In this document: positions 33,755-45,197 of the stretch, piece after piece
How the letters are laid out: every line of letters starts with the position of its first letter
How positions within the stretch are numbered: the first letter of the stretch is position 1
NCBI GenBank assembly: GCA_023101725.1
Contig: JALJCO010003472.1
Span: forward strand, 62,001-126,000
DNA from: Atherinomorus stipes
Taxonomy: Eukaryota; Chordata; Actinopteri; Atheriniformes; Atherinidae
Direction: 5' to 3'
DNA: 64,000 nt
Position numbers and translations under genes: made by a program
The notes under the pieces: generated by a model
The model's database searches: none
Seen by the model: the letters and a program-made list of their open reading frames with translations, nothing else
Told to the model about the DNA's origin: nothing

Positions 33755-33762
33755 CTTTATGG

Positions 33763-34627
33763 TGCTCAGTTATGTTTAATTTGCTGTATGTAATTATTGC
33801 TTTCACTGGAGAAGGAAAGAATAAATTGATTTTGATGCTCTGATATCTCTTGTTAGAAAATGACTACAGACAACCGACGTATTATAATAGCAGGTTATGA
33901 TGCATGACTCAGTGTGTTTTTCAATCGTACACATCACAAATTAATTTTAAATAGGAACAAAGACATCTGCATCATTTCACTGCAGTTTTCAGACGCTTGT
34001 GTCTCTTCTGTATGGCTGGTTTAGCTTCAACCACGCGATCACATGCAGCATATCAGTGAGTGCTGCTTCACCTGATTATATCTCGAGTGTAACTAGGGAC
34101 AAAAGGCTTATGAAAGCCAGCCTCCTCCTCCTCCCCCCAAACACACCTGGCTGCTTTACAGAAAGAGATAACAAGGCAGTAAAAGCACTTCTTATTTTTT
34201 TTTTTTTTTCTGATGAAACCTGCTCCAAGGTGACCTCATGTAGAGCATCTACAAAACCCCATTTAGGAACAAGGCTGTTATTTAAACCGCTCTCTTTACC
34301 AGAACTTGGGGGGTGAAGTCAGAGTAAGAATTACAATATTATCCTGTTCATGAAAAGTCGCATTTATTGTATTGTTCTCACATATCTGCTTATTATCTGA
34401 CTTTTTAAAATAATACAACATATTTTTTTTAAAAGACTGACTGTTCAGACTTTAGACTTTAACTCCCCCAAAAGAAGCTCTGAGACTGGCAACTGCAGTC
34501 ACATTCGTAAGTAACTTGCTGCTGTTTATGTTATTTGGTCAGGTGGAAGTTCTGCGAAGTCAGATTAATAGGTTAGTGAGAAAAAGGTTCAATTTTTTTT
34601 TAATTATCTGCGAAAATGTGTTTAAGC
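33763..34627. other. Unassigned spacer
   Basis: A T(15) tract lies near 34196-34210. The plus frame 33999-34316 has no domain. Nothing else. Confidence 0.5.
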
Positions 34628-35622
34628 TACACTATATCGCCAAAAGTGTTTGCTCACCTGCCTTGACTCACATATGAGCTTAAGTGACATCCCATTCCTA
34701 ATCCATAGGGTTCAATATGATGTTGGTCCACCCTTTGCAGCTAGAACAGCTTCAAATCTTCTGGGAAGGCTGCCCACAAGGTTTAGAAGTGTGTTTATGG
34801 GAATTTTGGACCATTCTTCCAGGGGTGTATTTGTGAGGTCACACACTGATGTTGGAGGAGAAGGCCTGGCTCTCAGTCTCCGCTCTAATTCATCCCAAAG
34901 GTGTTCTGTCGGGTTGAGGTCAGAACTGTGCAGGCCAGTCAAGTTCATCCACATTCTGCCATCCATGTCTTTATGGACTTTGCTTTGTGCACTGGAGCAC
35001 TGTCATGTTGGAAGAGGAAAGGGACAGCTCCAAACTGTTCCCACAAAGCTGAAAGCATAGAATTGCCCAAAATGTGTTGGCACTGTATCCTGAAGCATTC
35101 AGAGTTCCTTTCACTGGAACTAAGGGGCCAAGCCCAGCTCCTGAAAAAAAACCTCACACCATAATTCCCCCTCCACCAAACTTTACACTTGGCACAATGC
35201 AGTCAAACAAGTACCGTTCTCCTGGCAACCGCCAAACCCAGACTCCTCCATCAGATTGCCAGATGGAGAAGCGCGATTCGTCACTCCAGAGAACTCCTCC
35301 ACTGCTCTAGAGTCCAGTGGTGGCGTGCTTTACATCACTGCATCCCACGCTTTGCGTTGTACTTGGTGATGTATGGCTTGAATGCAGCTGCTCAACCATG
35401 GAAACCCATTCCATAAAGCTGTCTGTGCACTGTTCTTGAGCTGATCTGAAGGTCACATGAAGTTTGGAGGTCTGTAGAGATCGACTGTAGAAAGTTGGCG
35501 ACCTCTTCACACTATGCACTTCAACATCAGCTGACCCCGCTCCGGCGTCAGTTTTTGTGGCCTACCACTTTATTGCTGAGTTGCTGTCATTCCCAAACAC
35601 TTCCATTTTCTTATGATACAGT
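34628..35622 (-). pseudogene. Tc1-like transposase relic (3' portion of the element)
   Basis: The element end TACACTATATCGCCAAAAGT begins at 34628 at a TA. On minus, the frame 35157-34945 includes FLFQHDSAPVHKAK, around the second catalytic Asp of the DD34E triad. The frame 34966-34712 continues with SSDLNPTEHLWDELERRL, which holds the catalytic Glu. The two are in different frames, so at least one frameshift exists. An earlier frame (35519-35307) ends with VEQLHSSHTSPSTTQSVG, part of the central domain. The N-terminal DNA-binding half and the opposite terminus are absent beyond about 35622, where palindromic AT-rich DNA begins. It belongs to a different Tc1 family from the relic at 990-1788. 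Confidence 0.88.
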
Positions 35623-35690
35623 ATATAATAATACTGTATTATTATACTGGACTTATAATACATTTTCTTATTATTCTTATAATAATATTG
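35622..35690. repeat. AT-rich palindromic patch
   Basis: Repeats of ATAATAATA, GTATTATTATAC and CTTATAATA type form short inverted repeats directly at the broken end of the Tc1 relic. Confidence 0.6.
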
Positions 35691-36169
35691 GTTTGGCTTT
35701 CATCCATTTCCGAGCTTTGAGGAGATGATTGGGGCTAAAGAGCAATGCAGCCATTAGCCTGAAGGGAGGGGCTCCCAGTTTTAACAGTGTTTACAAACAG
35801 AAACGGGGGAACACTCCGAACTCTACCTTTAACTTTAATTTGGCCAAAAAGCGACATCCATCCATCAGCTATATAACTAATAGTAATAATTTTCACTTTA
35901 TTGATTCCAGTTTGGACTTTATGCTCTGTCTTTTACACTTTTCTAGATTTACTAAAAATCCAACAACAGAGAAACAAAGGGAGAACAATCAAACTGGAAA
36001 AGGAAATGTAACATTATTAAGGATTAGTCCAACAAAACCAGGTATGTGATGAGGCCAAAGTGCATGATTATTGCATTGATTGTTTTTTTTTAAGATTTTT
36101 ACTACTTACAAGTTATCTTTGACAGACCTGGGTTCTGACACTGGTGGCATTGTTGTTTTTCAATTGGTT
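35691..36169. other. Unassigned spacer
   Basis: The plus frame 35729-36049 (106 codons) shows no motif. Nothing supported. Confidence 0.5.
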
Positions 36170-37395
36170 TAGTAATAGTCCTAACCAGGGACACCGCCAT
36201 GAATCTGGGGCCCCATGAAAGACATTGATATTGGGCCCTTCCCCCAAAGAAATTGATCCAAGATTTAAAACTGATTGAAACTGTAAATAATACTCTTTAT
36301 ATGTATTTTTTAATGTAAAATTCCAACAAGGGAAAATAATCCTAACACGAAAGAGTTGGTCATCTGACTGAGAGGACAAGTTCTCAAAAACTTCTCCTTC
36401 TGCATCTCTTTCATCACTTCTTCTGCCCATGTACCTCTTTTTATTCATTCTCATTACTTGCACTGTCAGTCAGTCTTTCCCTTCTTTCTCCATTTCTATA
36501 CTTATTTCTGGTCAAACCTGAAAGGGCCCTGGCTCTGAAGAATGTAAGCAAAGCATGTAACAATTGTTACATTTATATAATATACCAACAAATTACATCA
36601 TCTGATGACATAATTTATCAACAGCTCAGTGTACACTTCACAGCTAGATTGCTAACAGGAACATGTATTTATGGTGCAGCTAAAGATGCTCAAATAATTA
36701 ACCTTCATGAAAATGTTCAAGATTTATAGATGTCTTTTAATGGCTTTAATTCAATCTGAATGTAAAAATCTAACTGAACTATTTAAATATTGACTGATAT
36801 TAATATCATTGGAATCATTTTCCGTATAAGATGCAGCTACAGGCATCCATCTTGAGGAGGGTTAACTAAGTATAGCCTGCAGATCTTATTTCAATGAACA
36901 GGTTCATTTGAACTCAGGCAACAAACCTTTCTTGAAAAACTTGGTCACGCTTTGTTCGTCTCCTCTTTCTCCTTTCTTTCTGTGCTTTTGTGAAACTCAT
37001 ACTTTGATTTCTTGGGGGCGCTGCATTCTTCAGCCGCAGATGTGTTTTTTTCCACACGCTGCTTATTTACACATTTTCTTGTTCAGTCGTCTTATTTGGT
37101 GTCACTGTCAGATGAAGTGCGTGGTAGACAGGCAACTGATGCGCCGAGGCAAGTCCCGAGGACCAAACCATTTCTTGCACTTTCACAGGGTTGGGTCTGT
37201 CAATATATTCATGCTTTGTTTTGCCGTTTACTGCTGAAAAAACAGTGCGAACACGAAGGTAATTTATTTTGCAGCTGTATTTTCGTGTTATATTTGAAAT
37301 GTATACAAATATATTATTTGAAATGAAGGTTTATTAATTTCCATATCTTTTGGGGCCCCCCACAGTCATGAGCCCTTGGAATCTTCCTAACTCCC
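36170..37395. mobile_element. Possible DNA element with CATGA..TGGGGCCCC ends
   Basis: The left CGCCATGAATCTGGGGCCCC (about 36196-36214) is mirrored by GGGGCCCCCCACAGTCATGA (about 37352) near the right side. The inverted match is short, but this word pair is familiar from fish repeats. Frames inside (36463-36113 minus; 36908-37237 plus) have no recognised domain. Borders approximate. Confidence 0.35.
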
Positions 37396-37411
37396 CCTCC
37401 CCCCCCCCCCC

Positions 37412-37448
<37 letters not shown>

Positions 37449-37457
37449 ACACACACG
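37396..37457. repeat. Poly-C followed by (AC)n microsatellite
   Basis: About 17 C, then about 15 or more AC units with a break (ACACCCACAC) near the end. Confidence 0.95.
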
Positions 37458-39470
37458 TACGGGGCGTGCAAAGACTAATCAGGTATGTGTGGCACAAATG
37501 TGTCTAAAGGTGAGAGTTATTTACAAGCAGAACAGATGTGCAGCAAACAAACACAGGAAGCAAAACCATCAGGGAAGAGACGCCTTCAACATGAATCAGG
37601 CGGTAAAGTAGAAACCTGCCTTCCAGAAGACAAGGTCACCACTAAAGCAAAGAAACACATAGGAAATCCCTCTTCCTTTAAGGACGGCTCTTAACGCATC
37701 ATGTGACCTAATGAGTCACCCCATAAAATACAATTCTATTACAATTTTGCTGATACTGGGAAAATATCAAGAAGCCCATCAGAAGAAAGAGTCACAAAAT
37801 TCCATCCTTGAACTAGAAATGGGGTTAGAGAGTCAATATTAAAGAAACGCCGCAAATCATTTGACCTTGTGGCTACTGTATTCTCATATAAATTCTTTAG
37901 AACATTAATATCAAAAGATAAGGGGTTATCAACACTTAATTTTAATTTAAATACTGTAAGGAAACATTTTGTTCTTTTCTTTTATTCTATTTAGTGGGAA
38001 AATGCCGCTCAATTTTACATTTCTATCTGTTTTGAATAATGATTGTTTGTATTCACTGGAAGCCATTATGGATTCTTTAATACACCTCAACTTGAAGACA
38101 ATTTCCTGTGCATGTCTGCATCCTCCCTGCAATATTTCTTTTTGTGCTGGTGGTTGTATTTATACCTGCAGATGTTATCTGTTTGCGCTTTGATAGAAGA
38201 CAAATGGAGGAGGTTTGCTGAAGCCTCACAGAGAGCTGAAAGGCTGTGAAGGACTGGCTCATTTGATGAACAAAGCAGACACGGTAAGCAATAAAAAGTG
38301 TAGATTAAAGAAACATCAAGTGAAGCCCTCATTCTGATTTGTAGCTGGCTTTGAGCTCCCACAGTGCAAGGTCCTGCCTGCTTTTCCATTCTCTGCTAAA
38401 AGGGTTCTTATACTATGGGTCAGTAAACAAAATGGGTTGGCAGCCAATAAATGGTCCCTGCATAGCAGGAGAGGGACTATTTTTCCACAAATTGCTCTGG
38501 GTTTTAGAGAAAAACAGTTATACTTCTCATTTGCTTGCACAGTTTTAAAACAGTTGATGCTAAACTGAAGTGGTTTGGAAACTTTTGAGTAAGAAACCGA
38601 GCTTCTCACACAGCCCAATACATACAGCAGGTTTTTATTCTACTCCAAACAGCAGGATGTTAGTGTTAGAGTAGCTGTTGGAGCAACAACTGACAGAACT
38701 ACTGAAGGCTTCAGAGATAGGATAGAAGCACAGCAGAGATGGAGGGGGGAGGGGTTTACAGGTGCTATTCTCTCACAGCTTCTCTGTCTTAATGAAGCTC
38801 TTGTATAGTTTTGATACATCAGTCTTCAAGCTAAATGCATACTAATGCTGGTTTTAGACTAGACATGTGTGGGTGTGGTGCCCAATTTTACCACAATGTA
38901 AGCATCAGTGAAGCAATTCTTAGGAAAATTACACAGAAAAAGCATTTATTGTCCATCTAATGTTAGTAACATTATATGAGTAAAAATACAACTTTCCTAT
39001 TTCACAGATCAGTTCTGCTGTCTAACTGCAACAATGGGTCCCTCTCTAAGCTGACTTCACTCAAAGAATCCATCTTCATCCAGTACCAGAGTCCCCTGTC
39101 ACAAAAAATGATGCCATTGTGGAATCAGAGAGGGTGTGATGTTAAATGGATGTAGCTGTTGTATAATGTGGTGTGTACAAGATGAATCACACCACCTCCC
39201 CAGTAAGCCATTAGCACACAGTGTTGTCCACGATGACATTATGTTAGAATATTCAGACTCATTGCATAGTTATATTACACCAAACACCAAATATCCACGG
39301 ATCTCATGTTTATGACTGAATCAGGTCAGAACAAGATATAGAGACTTGAGCCATGTTTCGATGTCTGATTTGGACCACAATCAGTCCAAATAAAACACTG
39401 AAATCTGTCTGCTTGTTTTCTTATCACTGAGCTACTCAAACAGCACAAAGAGGACAATTTCTGTTTGTAC
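37458..39470. other. Unassigned spacer
   Basis: Two kilobases without a recognised repeat or gene. The small overlapping frames at 37947-38618 occupy both strands and share no motif with known proteins. Confidence 0.45.
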
Positions 39471-39625
39471 GGCGGTGCGGTGGTTATGAAACCTACCAAG
39501 GAAAGTTGCATATGTCTGTCTCTGTGATGAACTACTGGTAACCGGTTTAAGGTATGGCAGGCTCAGTAGCTGCTGGATTTGGTTCCAGCCCCTGTGACCC
39601 TGCATTGGTATAGACCAAGGGCCAA
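39471..39625 (+). repeat. Eroded copy of the RTE-like SINE body
   Basis: GGCGGTGCGGTGGTTATGAA, then TCTGTGATGAACTACTGGTAAC, then TTTGGTTCCAGCCCCTGTGA and CCTGCATTGG, follow the order of the element at 11079-11425 but with many differences. Confidence 0.4.
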
Positions 39626-39829
39626 ACTCCACCTATACCCTCTGCCTGTATCACCGTCACATCAATCCTGTAGTTGGAGGCAAAAACAGAAGAAAGTGTG
39701 CAGCAAAGACTGTAGGAACAAGCGTATCAAGTGTTATTTCAACTTTGAAATGTTACCTTGTTTTGTGTTTGTGTGCCAGAATAGAAGGAAGAATGTTAGT
39801 GGAAGTAAATTAAAGACCCAATCTCATTT

Positions 39830-40010
39830 TTCTTTTTTTACCCCTACCACTTACCCCTTCCCCTTGGCTCTTGCTCCTTAAAACCAAGCTACGAGGGTAG
39901 GGCTGAAAGTCAACCCCTTCAAATTGGGACACCCCCTCAACAATCACATACGTCATCAGTGATCCTCGCTGGTTTGTATGTAAGCAGATGCGTGCTGAGC
40001 TGTCGGCGCA
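39830..40010. repeat. Fragment of a 'CCCCTACCACTT' DNA-type repeat
   Basis: TTACCCCTACCACTTACCCC, then CCTTAAAACCAAGCTACGAGG and GGGTAGGGCTGAAAGTCAAC, resembles one terminal region of a fish nonautonomous element. The second end was not found. Confidence 0.3.
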
Positions 40011-41340
40011 AATCTTGAGAAATCAAGCCGTCTACAGCTGTGGATTAATGTTAACAAGCAAGTTCGAGTTGTTCATTTCATTGCTTGTGTTATATCCCAC
40101 AAGGACGTCCATGCAAATGAAGACCAGCAGTGATGTTACCGAAGTTTTGTAGATTATCAGGGCTGCCTACAGAGCACTGTTGGTTTTCAGTCTGGTAGCG
40201 TTTATGTTACGGAAGTGTCAATGTAGTACTCTCTTCTTTTTTTTCATGCGCATTTTACAAAGAAAATTACCGTTAAACATTTAAACTGCGTTTAACTAGA
40301 CAATACAGTGGTTTTAATACTTTAAGCTTCTTGCCGGTGATTGTCATATGTCTTCATTTTATGCATCGGACCGCAGCACACAAAGATCCGGTTTAGATTG
40401 ATTGATTTATATTTAGAACATTTCTCACATAGATGTAAGCATCCAGCAATTTCAATGCTTTGAGTTTCTTTTTGCTGGACACACAAGGAGTTTCGATTAG
40501 ATGTCTGGCCACTCCACTGTCTGCAGCCCTGAAGATCTTCATGTTCCTCCTGTAAGGTGTCTGGAACAGCCTTCTTCCATCAGCAAACATTAATTAACTG
40601 AAACAGCTGTCAAGGTCCATAGAGTGAGTGGCTGGACATACCCCAACAGTTTCCAGATTGAAATACTTGTTTGAAAACTCCATTTACAAAAGGGCCACCA
40701 AAAATTGCTTTCTGCCGCTTGTTAACATAGCGCCTAGAGGTGCTTTTGCCTCCAGGCTAAGCCCTACCCACCAAAAAATGTTGCCTTGTTTGTAAACTTT
40801 AAAACTGTCTATATGCAGGTACATCATCAATGGATGGACTTTTCAACCTGTGGACAGGTCTTTTCTACAGAGTGGAAATACTTTTTTTCTCCCTAATCAC
40901 AATGTTGATACATCAGGCAAAAGTATTTTCAGTAGAATTAAGCTGGGTGGGATGCTGACAAAATCCCACAAGAAGTGCCCAAGAAGATCCACATCCATCT
41001 GCAATGCAGCATTAGTTGAAAAAGTCACAGGTCACAAATCTTAGAAATTCAGCTTAACTGTTACAATTATGGTAATGAATGAAATCAGGATAAGTTCAAC
41101 AAACAAATGTGACTCAGAGGTCAAAGCTGGGCAACTTGAATGTTCCGTCTTGAATCATACCAACTCTGGACTGAACCGAACTCTGTATTTGGGGCCATTA
41201 CCAGATGCAAGCTGTGTTAGCAATAATCGTACTGGAAGTTGCTGCACTGTAGCAGCATCATAGCAGAACATGTAGCAGTTAAACAAAGCAAGTGGAAAGT
41301 GCATCCAACTTTTCCAGTAGAAAATCTGCTTCAACTATAT
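40011..41340. other. Unassigned spacer
   Basis: Nothing recognised. The frames of about 64 codons at 40850-41263 lack any domain. Confidence 0.5.
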
Positions 41341-41385
41341 TACCTTGCCAAGGAGGCAATGTAATCGCCAGCTTTTGTTTTTTGG
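41341..41385. mobile_element. Terminus of the 'CCAAGGAGG' DNA element family
   Basis: ACCTTGCCAAGGAGGCAATG is the terminal motif also seen at 47620 and 48290. Only the end is present. Confidence 0.4.
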
Positions 41386-41439
41386 CAAAAGAATTTAAAG
41401 GAACAATAAGTAAAATTCATCCTTTCACCCAGAGACTGG

Positions 41440-41935
41440 GTGTGAACTCGTGCTGGTTTACAGTCTGACGCACACGCACCCACGGACACACAAGATCACT
41501 GCACACATCCCTGAAGACTCAACGCCTCTGCCACTCCTTCTTTTTTCCCGCCCTTCTGGACAGACCAAGCTGGCAGGGTGCCTGAGCGCGTCTTCGCTCT
41601 GCTGTTTGGAGGGATTCCCTCCCTTCCTACCCACCATGTGTCTTTCATGTTGTGATTACCTGAGTCCGTGCTTCTATGTATTGGTGTGTCTTTTTTTTGT
41701 CTCCAAGTTCTTCACCTGTGTACGTGGAGAGTTTGGAGACCTCTTTTTTTTTTACCACCTACCCACCTTTCCTCATGTTACTGTTTTCTTTCTGCAAAGG
41801 TGCGCCCTGCGAGGGGCTGCTTGACCACGGTCTGCCTGATCCTGTCTTGTTACGTTTTTTGTTTGTGTGTCTTGGACTGAAAACTGAATTTCCCCTCGGG
41901 GATCAATAAAGTATCTTTGATTGATTGATCGATTT
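41440..41935 (+). mobile_element. Non-LTR retroelement 3' region (LINE or SINE tail)
   Basis: The diagnostic end is GAATTTCCCCTCGGGGATCA, then ATAAAGTATCTTTGATTGATTG: a stem-like CCCCTCGGGG before an AATAAA signal and a short tandem tail. The T/C-rich 400 bp before it look like the retroelement 3' untranslated region. The plus frames here (41450-41824, 41668-41909) are Cys/Phe-rich by composition and have no domain. Confidence 0.6.
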
Positions 41936-42050
41936 TCTTTTGAAAAGAATTAAAAATCTGCAAAGTGAAGCTCTAGATGAGTAATTCCATCTGGAGCATA
42001 GCATGCCATAACACACTCTGTGTTTAGTTCATGTTGAGTCTCTTATTTAT

Positions 42051-42742
42051 AAAGGCCTTTAGACTCCTACTCCGAATATTTCGTCCGAAAGATTCGCACG
42101 GCAAAAGCTTTAATCAAATTAATATCAAGTCAACGGGAGCGTTCACATCAGTGACAAAATTTCGTCTTGCGATTTTGCGACGTTTATTTTTTCGAACTGA
42201 GGTCGATTTTCTTAATATTTGCATCCGACAGATACACAATCCACCAATCAGAGAAGGCGCTCTGACGTCACAGAGCTGGTCGCAAGCAAAAAAGAGAAAG
42301 GAAAAAGAGAGAGGTGTCGCTTGGTCGCTGTTACTGCATCATTATGGCTCAGGTGTTATCACCTTCGTGTTGCAGGCAGCACTCTTTATTTGGCAAACGG
42401 GGCTGTGGGGGGTGTCACAGCTGAAGTAGCAGTGTTTTGCCTACATTTTGTAGCCATTCGAGGTTATTAGCTACAGGTGATGTATTTAAAATCCCCATTT
42501 GGCATCTCCACGGTGAGATCAGCTGTTTTCAGCATCCAGAAGTTTCCCTGCAGCCGCCTCTCCCTCCGTCACTGCTGCATGTGCTCACGTTCCTCTGGAA
42601 TAACGGATGCGAGTTTGTTCTATAGCATCATCGTAATTTCGTCGGACTAGGTGTGTATAGACAAAGACGTCGATATTTCACCTCCGAATTATTCGCAATT
42701 TCGTGCCGTTTATTCGCATCGGCCCCGGTGTGTAAAGGCCTT
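42051..42742 (+). mobile_element. hAT-like MITE, copy B, both ends present
   Basis: The left end AAAGGCCTTTAGACTCC and the right end on minus TTAAGGCCTTTACACACCGG are inverted. The interior CAGTGACAAAATTTCGTC, TCGAACTGAGGTCGATTTTC, TTGGCATCTCCACGGTGAGA and TCAGCATCCAGAAGTTTCC are the reverse complements of the copy at 24023-24613. Copy B preserves more of its CpG words (TTCGTCCGAAAGATTCGCAC), so it may be younger or less methylation-decayed. No transposase. Confidence 0.75.
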
Positions 42743-43309
42743 AAGGGTGTCTTCCCTCGTGTGCAAGTTTGTGCATGTGAATCTCCGCCTCCGCCCTGAA
42801 CTAAGAGTAGGCCAGATAGAATTGGCCACTAGAGATCAGCTAGGAGTATACAACTATATACTACGGAGCAAGAACTTTGTTCTTAATTTCAATGTTGCTT
42901 TAAAAAAGTGATTTAAGGTGGTTTGATACGTGGTTGAGGATATGTAGTTGACAGAGGAAGGGGGGCACAGGGGAAGGTGGGAGGGGGCCATATGTGCAGT
43001 TAACCAGGTAATTTCAAATTTATCTTGAGTCTTTGTCTGTGGCCTGGAAGCAGTGTACATTAGGTGGTGTCTGTGTTTTTAGTTGTGTTTTTGTATATTT
43101 AATGGTTGTTTGTCTCCACTTCGATCATTCAAACAGCTCAGATGTCTGACCAGTTGCTCAATGATGAGATCCACGAGTTACCTCGAGAACCAGAGAAAAA
43201 AGCTGCTTGCTTTTTGTGGAGTATGAAACTGTCAGTAACGACACATTTCATTTTTTTAAACTATACAGATATGGTGCAACAGCACACCAGTGAAAAATAG
43301 CTTTTAGTC

Positions 43310-43486
43310 CCTTTAAAAAGTTATGAATGGATTTGGACGAAATATTTAGGGAATGTTGATGATAGCACAGTGAAGAACTGACAAAATTTTGATGTTGATC
43401 CAGATCACAGTCTGGATCCAGGATTTTTGAAGGATTCTTTATCACTGCAAGACAGATGTGGAGGAACTGAGCTCCTTGACCTGCAC
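43310..43486 (+). mobile_element. Fragment of the 'CCAAGGAGG' DNA element, interior
   Basis: GGATTTGGACGAAATATTTA, then GTTGATCCAGATCACAGTCT, GGATCCAGGATTTTTGAAGG and TCTTTATCACTGCAAGACAG match the interior of a common fish repeat of which 47620-48290 is a fuller copy. It is cut off at 43487 by another element. Confidence 0.55.
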
Positions 43487-43963
43487 TTCCACCAGCAGGT
43501 CTGGGTATGGTCGGGCTGGATTGGTCCACATTTTTTTGCGTCTCCACAGATAAAAACTGGGATGAGTACCCTTATATCTGAGCCGACCCAGCCTACCCTT
43601 TTGGTACCCATCAGTTGGGGTACTGATCTAACCGATCCGGACCAAAAAGGTGGAGCTAATACAAACAATCCGTTGAGTCGTTGAAAAATCTGTCACTTCC
43701 CACATGACCCGGTGTAAAAACAAAGCAGGGGTGACTCCTTTGTTTCTGTCACATGTGGTGGGGTGCTTTGGTTAAAAAGGTGTTGCACGGCGATGATGTC
43801 ATGCGGTCACATAGCAGCGCTATCAGGTTAATACCCCACCGCCAGAATAAGGGTACAGTTTGCTGTTGGGAAGCAACGTGAAATCAACATATCCGGACCA
43901 AAACCCACCTGATCTGGCCTGGCCCAACCTGACCCGACCCAGACCCACGGGTGGAAATGGGGC
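43487..43963. mobile_element. hAT-like MITE inserted in the preceding fragment
   Basis: Left TTCCACCAGCAGGTCTGGGT and right (minus) TTCCACCCGTGGGTCTGGGT are inverted repeats of 18 of 20 identical bases, continuing weakly into GGTCGGGCTGG and GGTCAGGTTGG. No coding motif in the 480-bp interior; a minus frame (43668-43405) is not conserved. Confidence 0.7.
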
Positions 43964-44515
43964 TTAAAGGCAGGGTAGGGGATCCTAGAAAAATGGTTCA
44001 AGCAAGTTACATTTTAAAAGATACAGCCCCCGAAATCACGTCTCCAGAGCGCAGGAGTGCGTCCACGGATGGTTTACAAGCGAAGATAACCGATAACAGC
44101 CGAGTGGAAAGCTCGTTAGCCTGCTAGTAAACAGGGGAACCACGTTGTGTGTTAAGTGTTAATTTGTTCACCTCCAACTCCTCCTACTGTCAAAAACATC
44201 TACACTGCAAACGTCAACACCTCCATGACTTGATCCACATCCATTTTTCTTTTTTTTCTTTGGCGCATTTTAAGTGCAAACAGCTACACAGATAGTCTAA
44301 CGGCAGCGAGAGTTCATAGCCAGTTGCGAGTGAGCGAGCATCGTGTGTGGCAGGCGCAAACATTGGATTGGGATTTTCAGTCCTGTCTGTTCCACAGGTG
44401 ACAAATTTTTAAAATTTTTGTGTCAGAACATTTTATTAATTGTCTGCAATTGGTGTGTGAAGGAGATTTTAATCAATATAAATGCTCCTGGAAAACATCA
44501 TCCACCCTGCCTTAA
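43964..44515. mobile_element. TTAA-ended nonautonomous element
   Basis: Left TTAAAGGCAGGGTAGG and right (minus) TTAAGGCAGGGTGGATG are inverted, and both start with TTAA. Span 552 bp. It directly follows the MITE ending at 43963, so the two share a border. The interior has TTTAAGTGC-like words and no transposase. Confidence 0.8.
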
Positions 44516-44591
44516 AGTGTTTTCCCAGTTTCAGCTTGCTGCAAATCTGAGTTCACATATTTGTATGGCCATTTAGACATACAAATTAACA

Positions 44592-44960
44592 TACAGTCAT
44601 CCTCCAAATTATTCATACCGTCTCATTAAACAAGGGAAAAAAATCAGCTCTCAGTGAAAAAAGTTGAAATTGAACAGTAAAAATGAATTAAAAATTTTAG
44701 GAAAATCATGACATTGATTTTGAATTGTGGTTTAACAGAAATATTAAAAACAAACAAACAAAAAATAAAACAAGTAAACAAGCATGATGGGGCTCATGAA
44801 TTAAAATTTTGTTGAGCAACACTTTAAGGCAATCACTGCAATTAAGTGTTTTCTGTAAAGGTCAAAAGATTTCTGCACCTGTTAATGGGTGTTTTGGTCC
44901 ACTGTTCACGAGAAAGACCTTTAATTGGTCAGGGATAGTTTCATTAGTTTTTTTATTATT
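44592..44960. mobile_element. Partial Tc1/mariner-type element
   Basis: It starts TACAGTCATCCTCCAAATTA followed by TTCATACCG, a terminus of the 'TACAGTCATnnnCAAAATTATTCATACC' kind in fish. The interior is A-rich, with GTTAATGGGTGTTTTGGTCC on plus. The second terminus was not found. Confidence 0.5.
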
Positions 44961-45197
44961 CCTTTCAACTACAGTTCAAAAGCAATACTTTATTTCACTA
45001 AATTGTAGACTGTACAGTAGGTGGACTACCGTTGTCTTAAGAGGGTGCTGGAAATGGAGAAACTAGTGAAAAGAGAGAATTTCTGAACACTTAATCTGTA
45101 CAAATGTCACAATTGTAAATTTGTAAATTTTTTATTTATCATCACTTTTGTAAGCTTCTTTTTATATGAATGACTTCTGAATTTAGCATTTTCTGTA

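Noticed and set aside
34650..35060. 136-codon plus-strand frame
   Set aside because: It is antisense to the Tc1 transposase relic, whose minus-strand frames carry the DD34E-type motifs.
36113..36463. 116-codon minus frame as a transposase
   Set aside because: It lies in a suspected DNA element but has no catalytic or finger motif I can identify.
41450..41909. Cys/Phe-rich frames of 70-124 codons
   Set aside because: They lie in the T/C-rich 3' region of a retroelement that ends at the CCCCTCGGGG and AATAAA signals.
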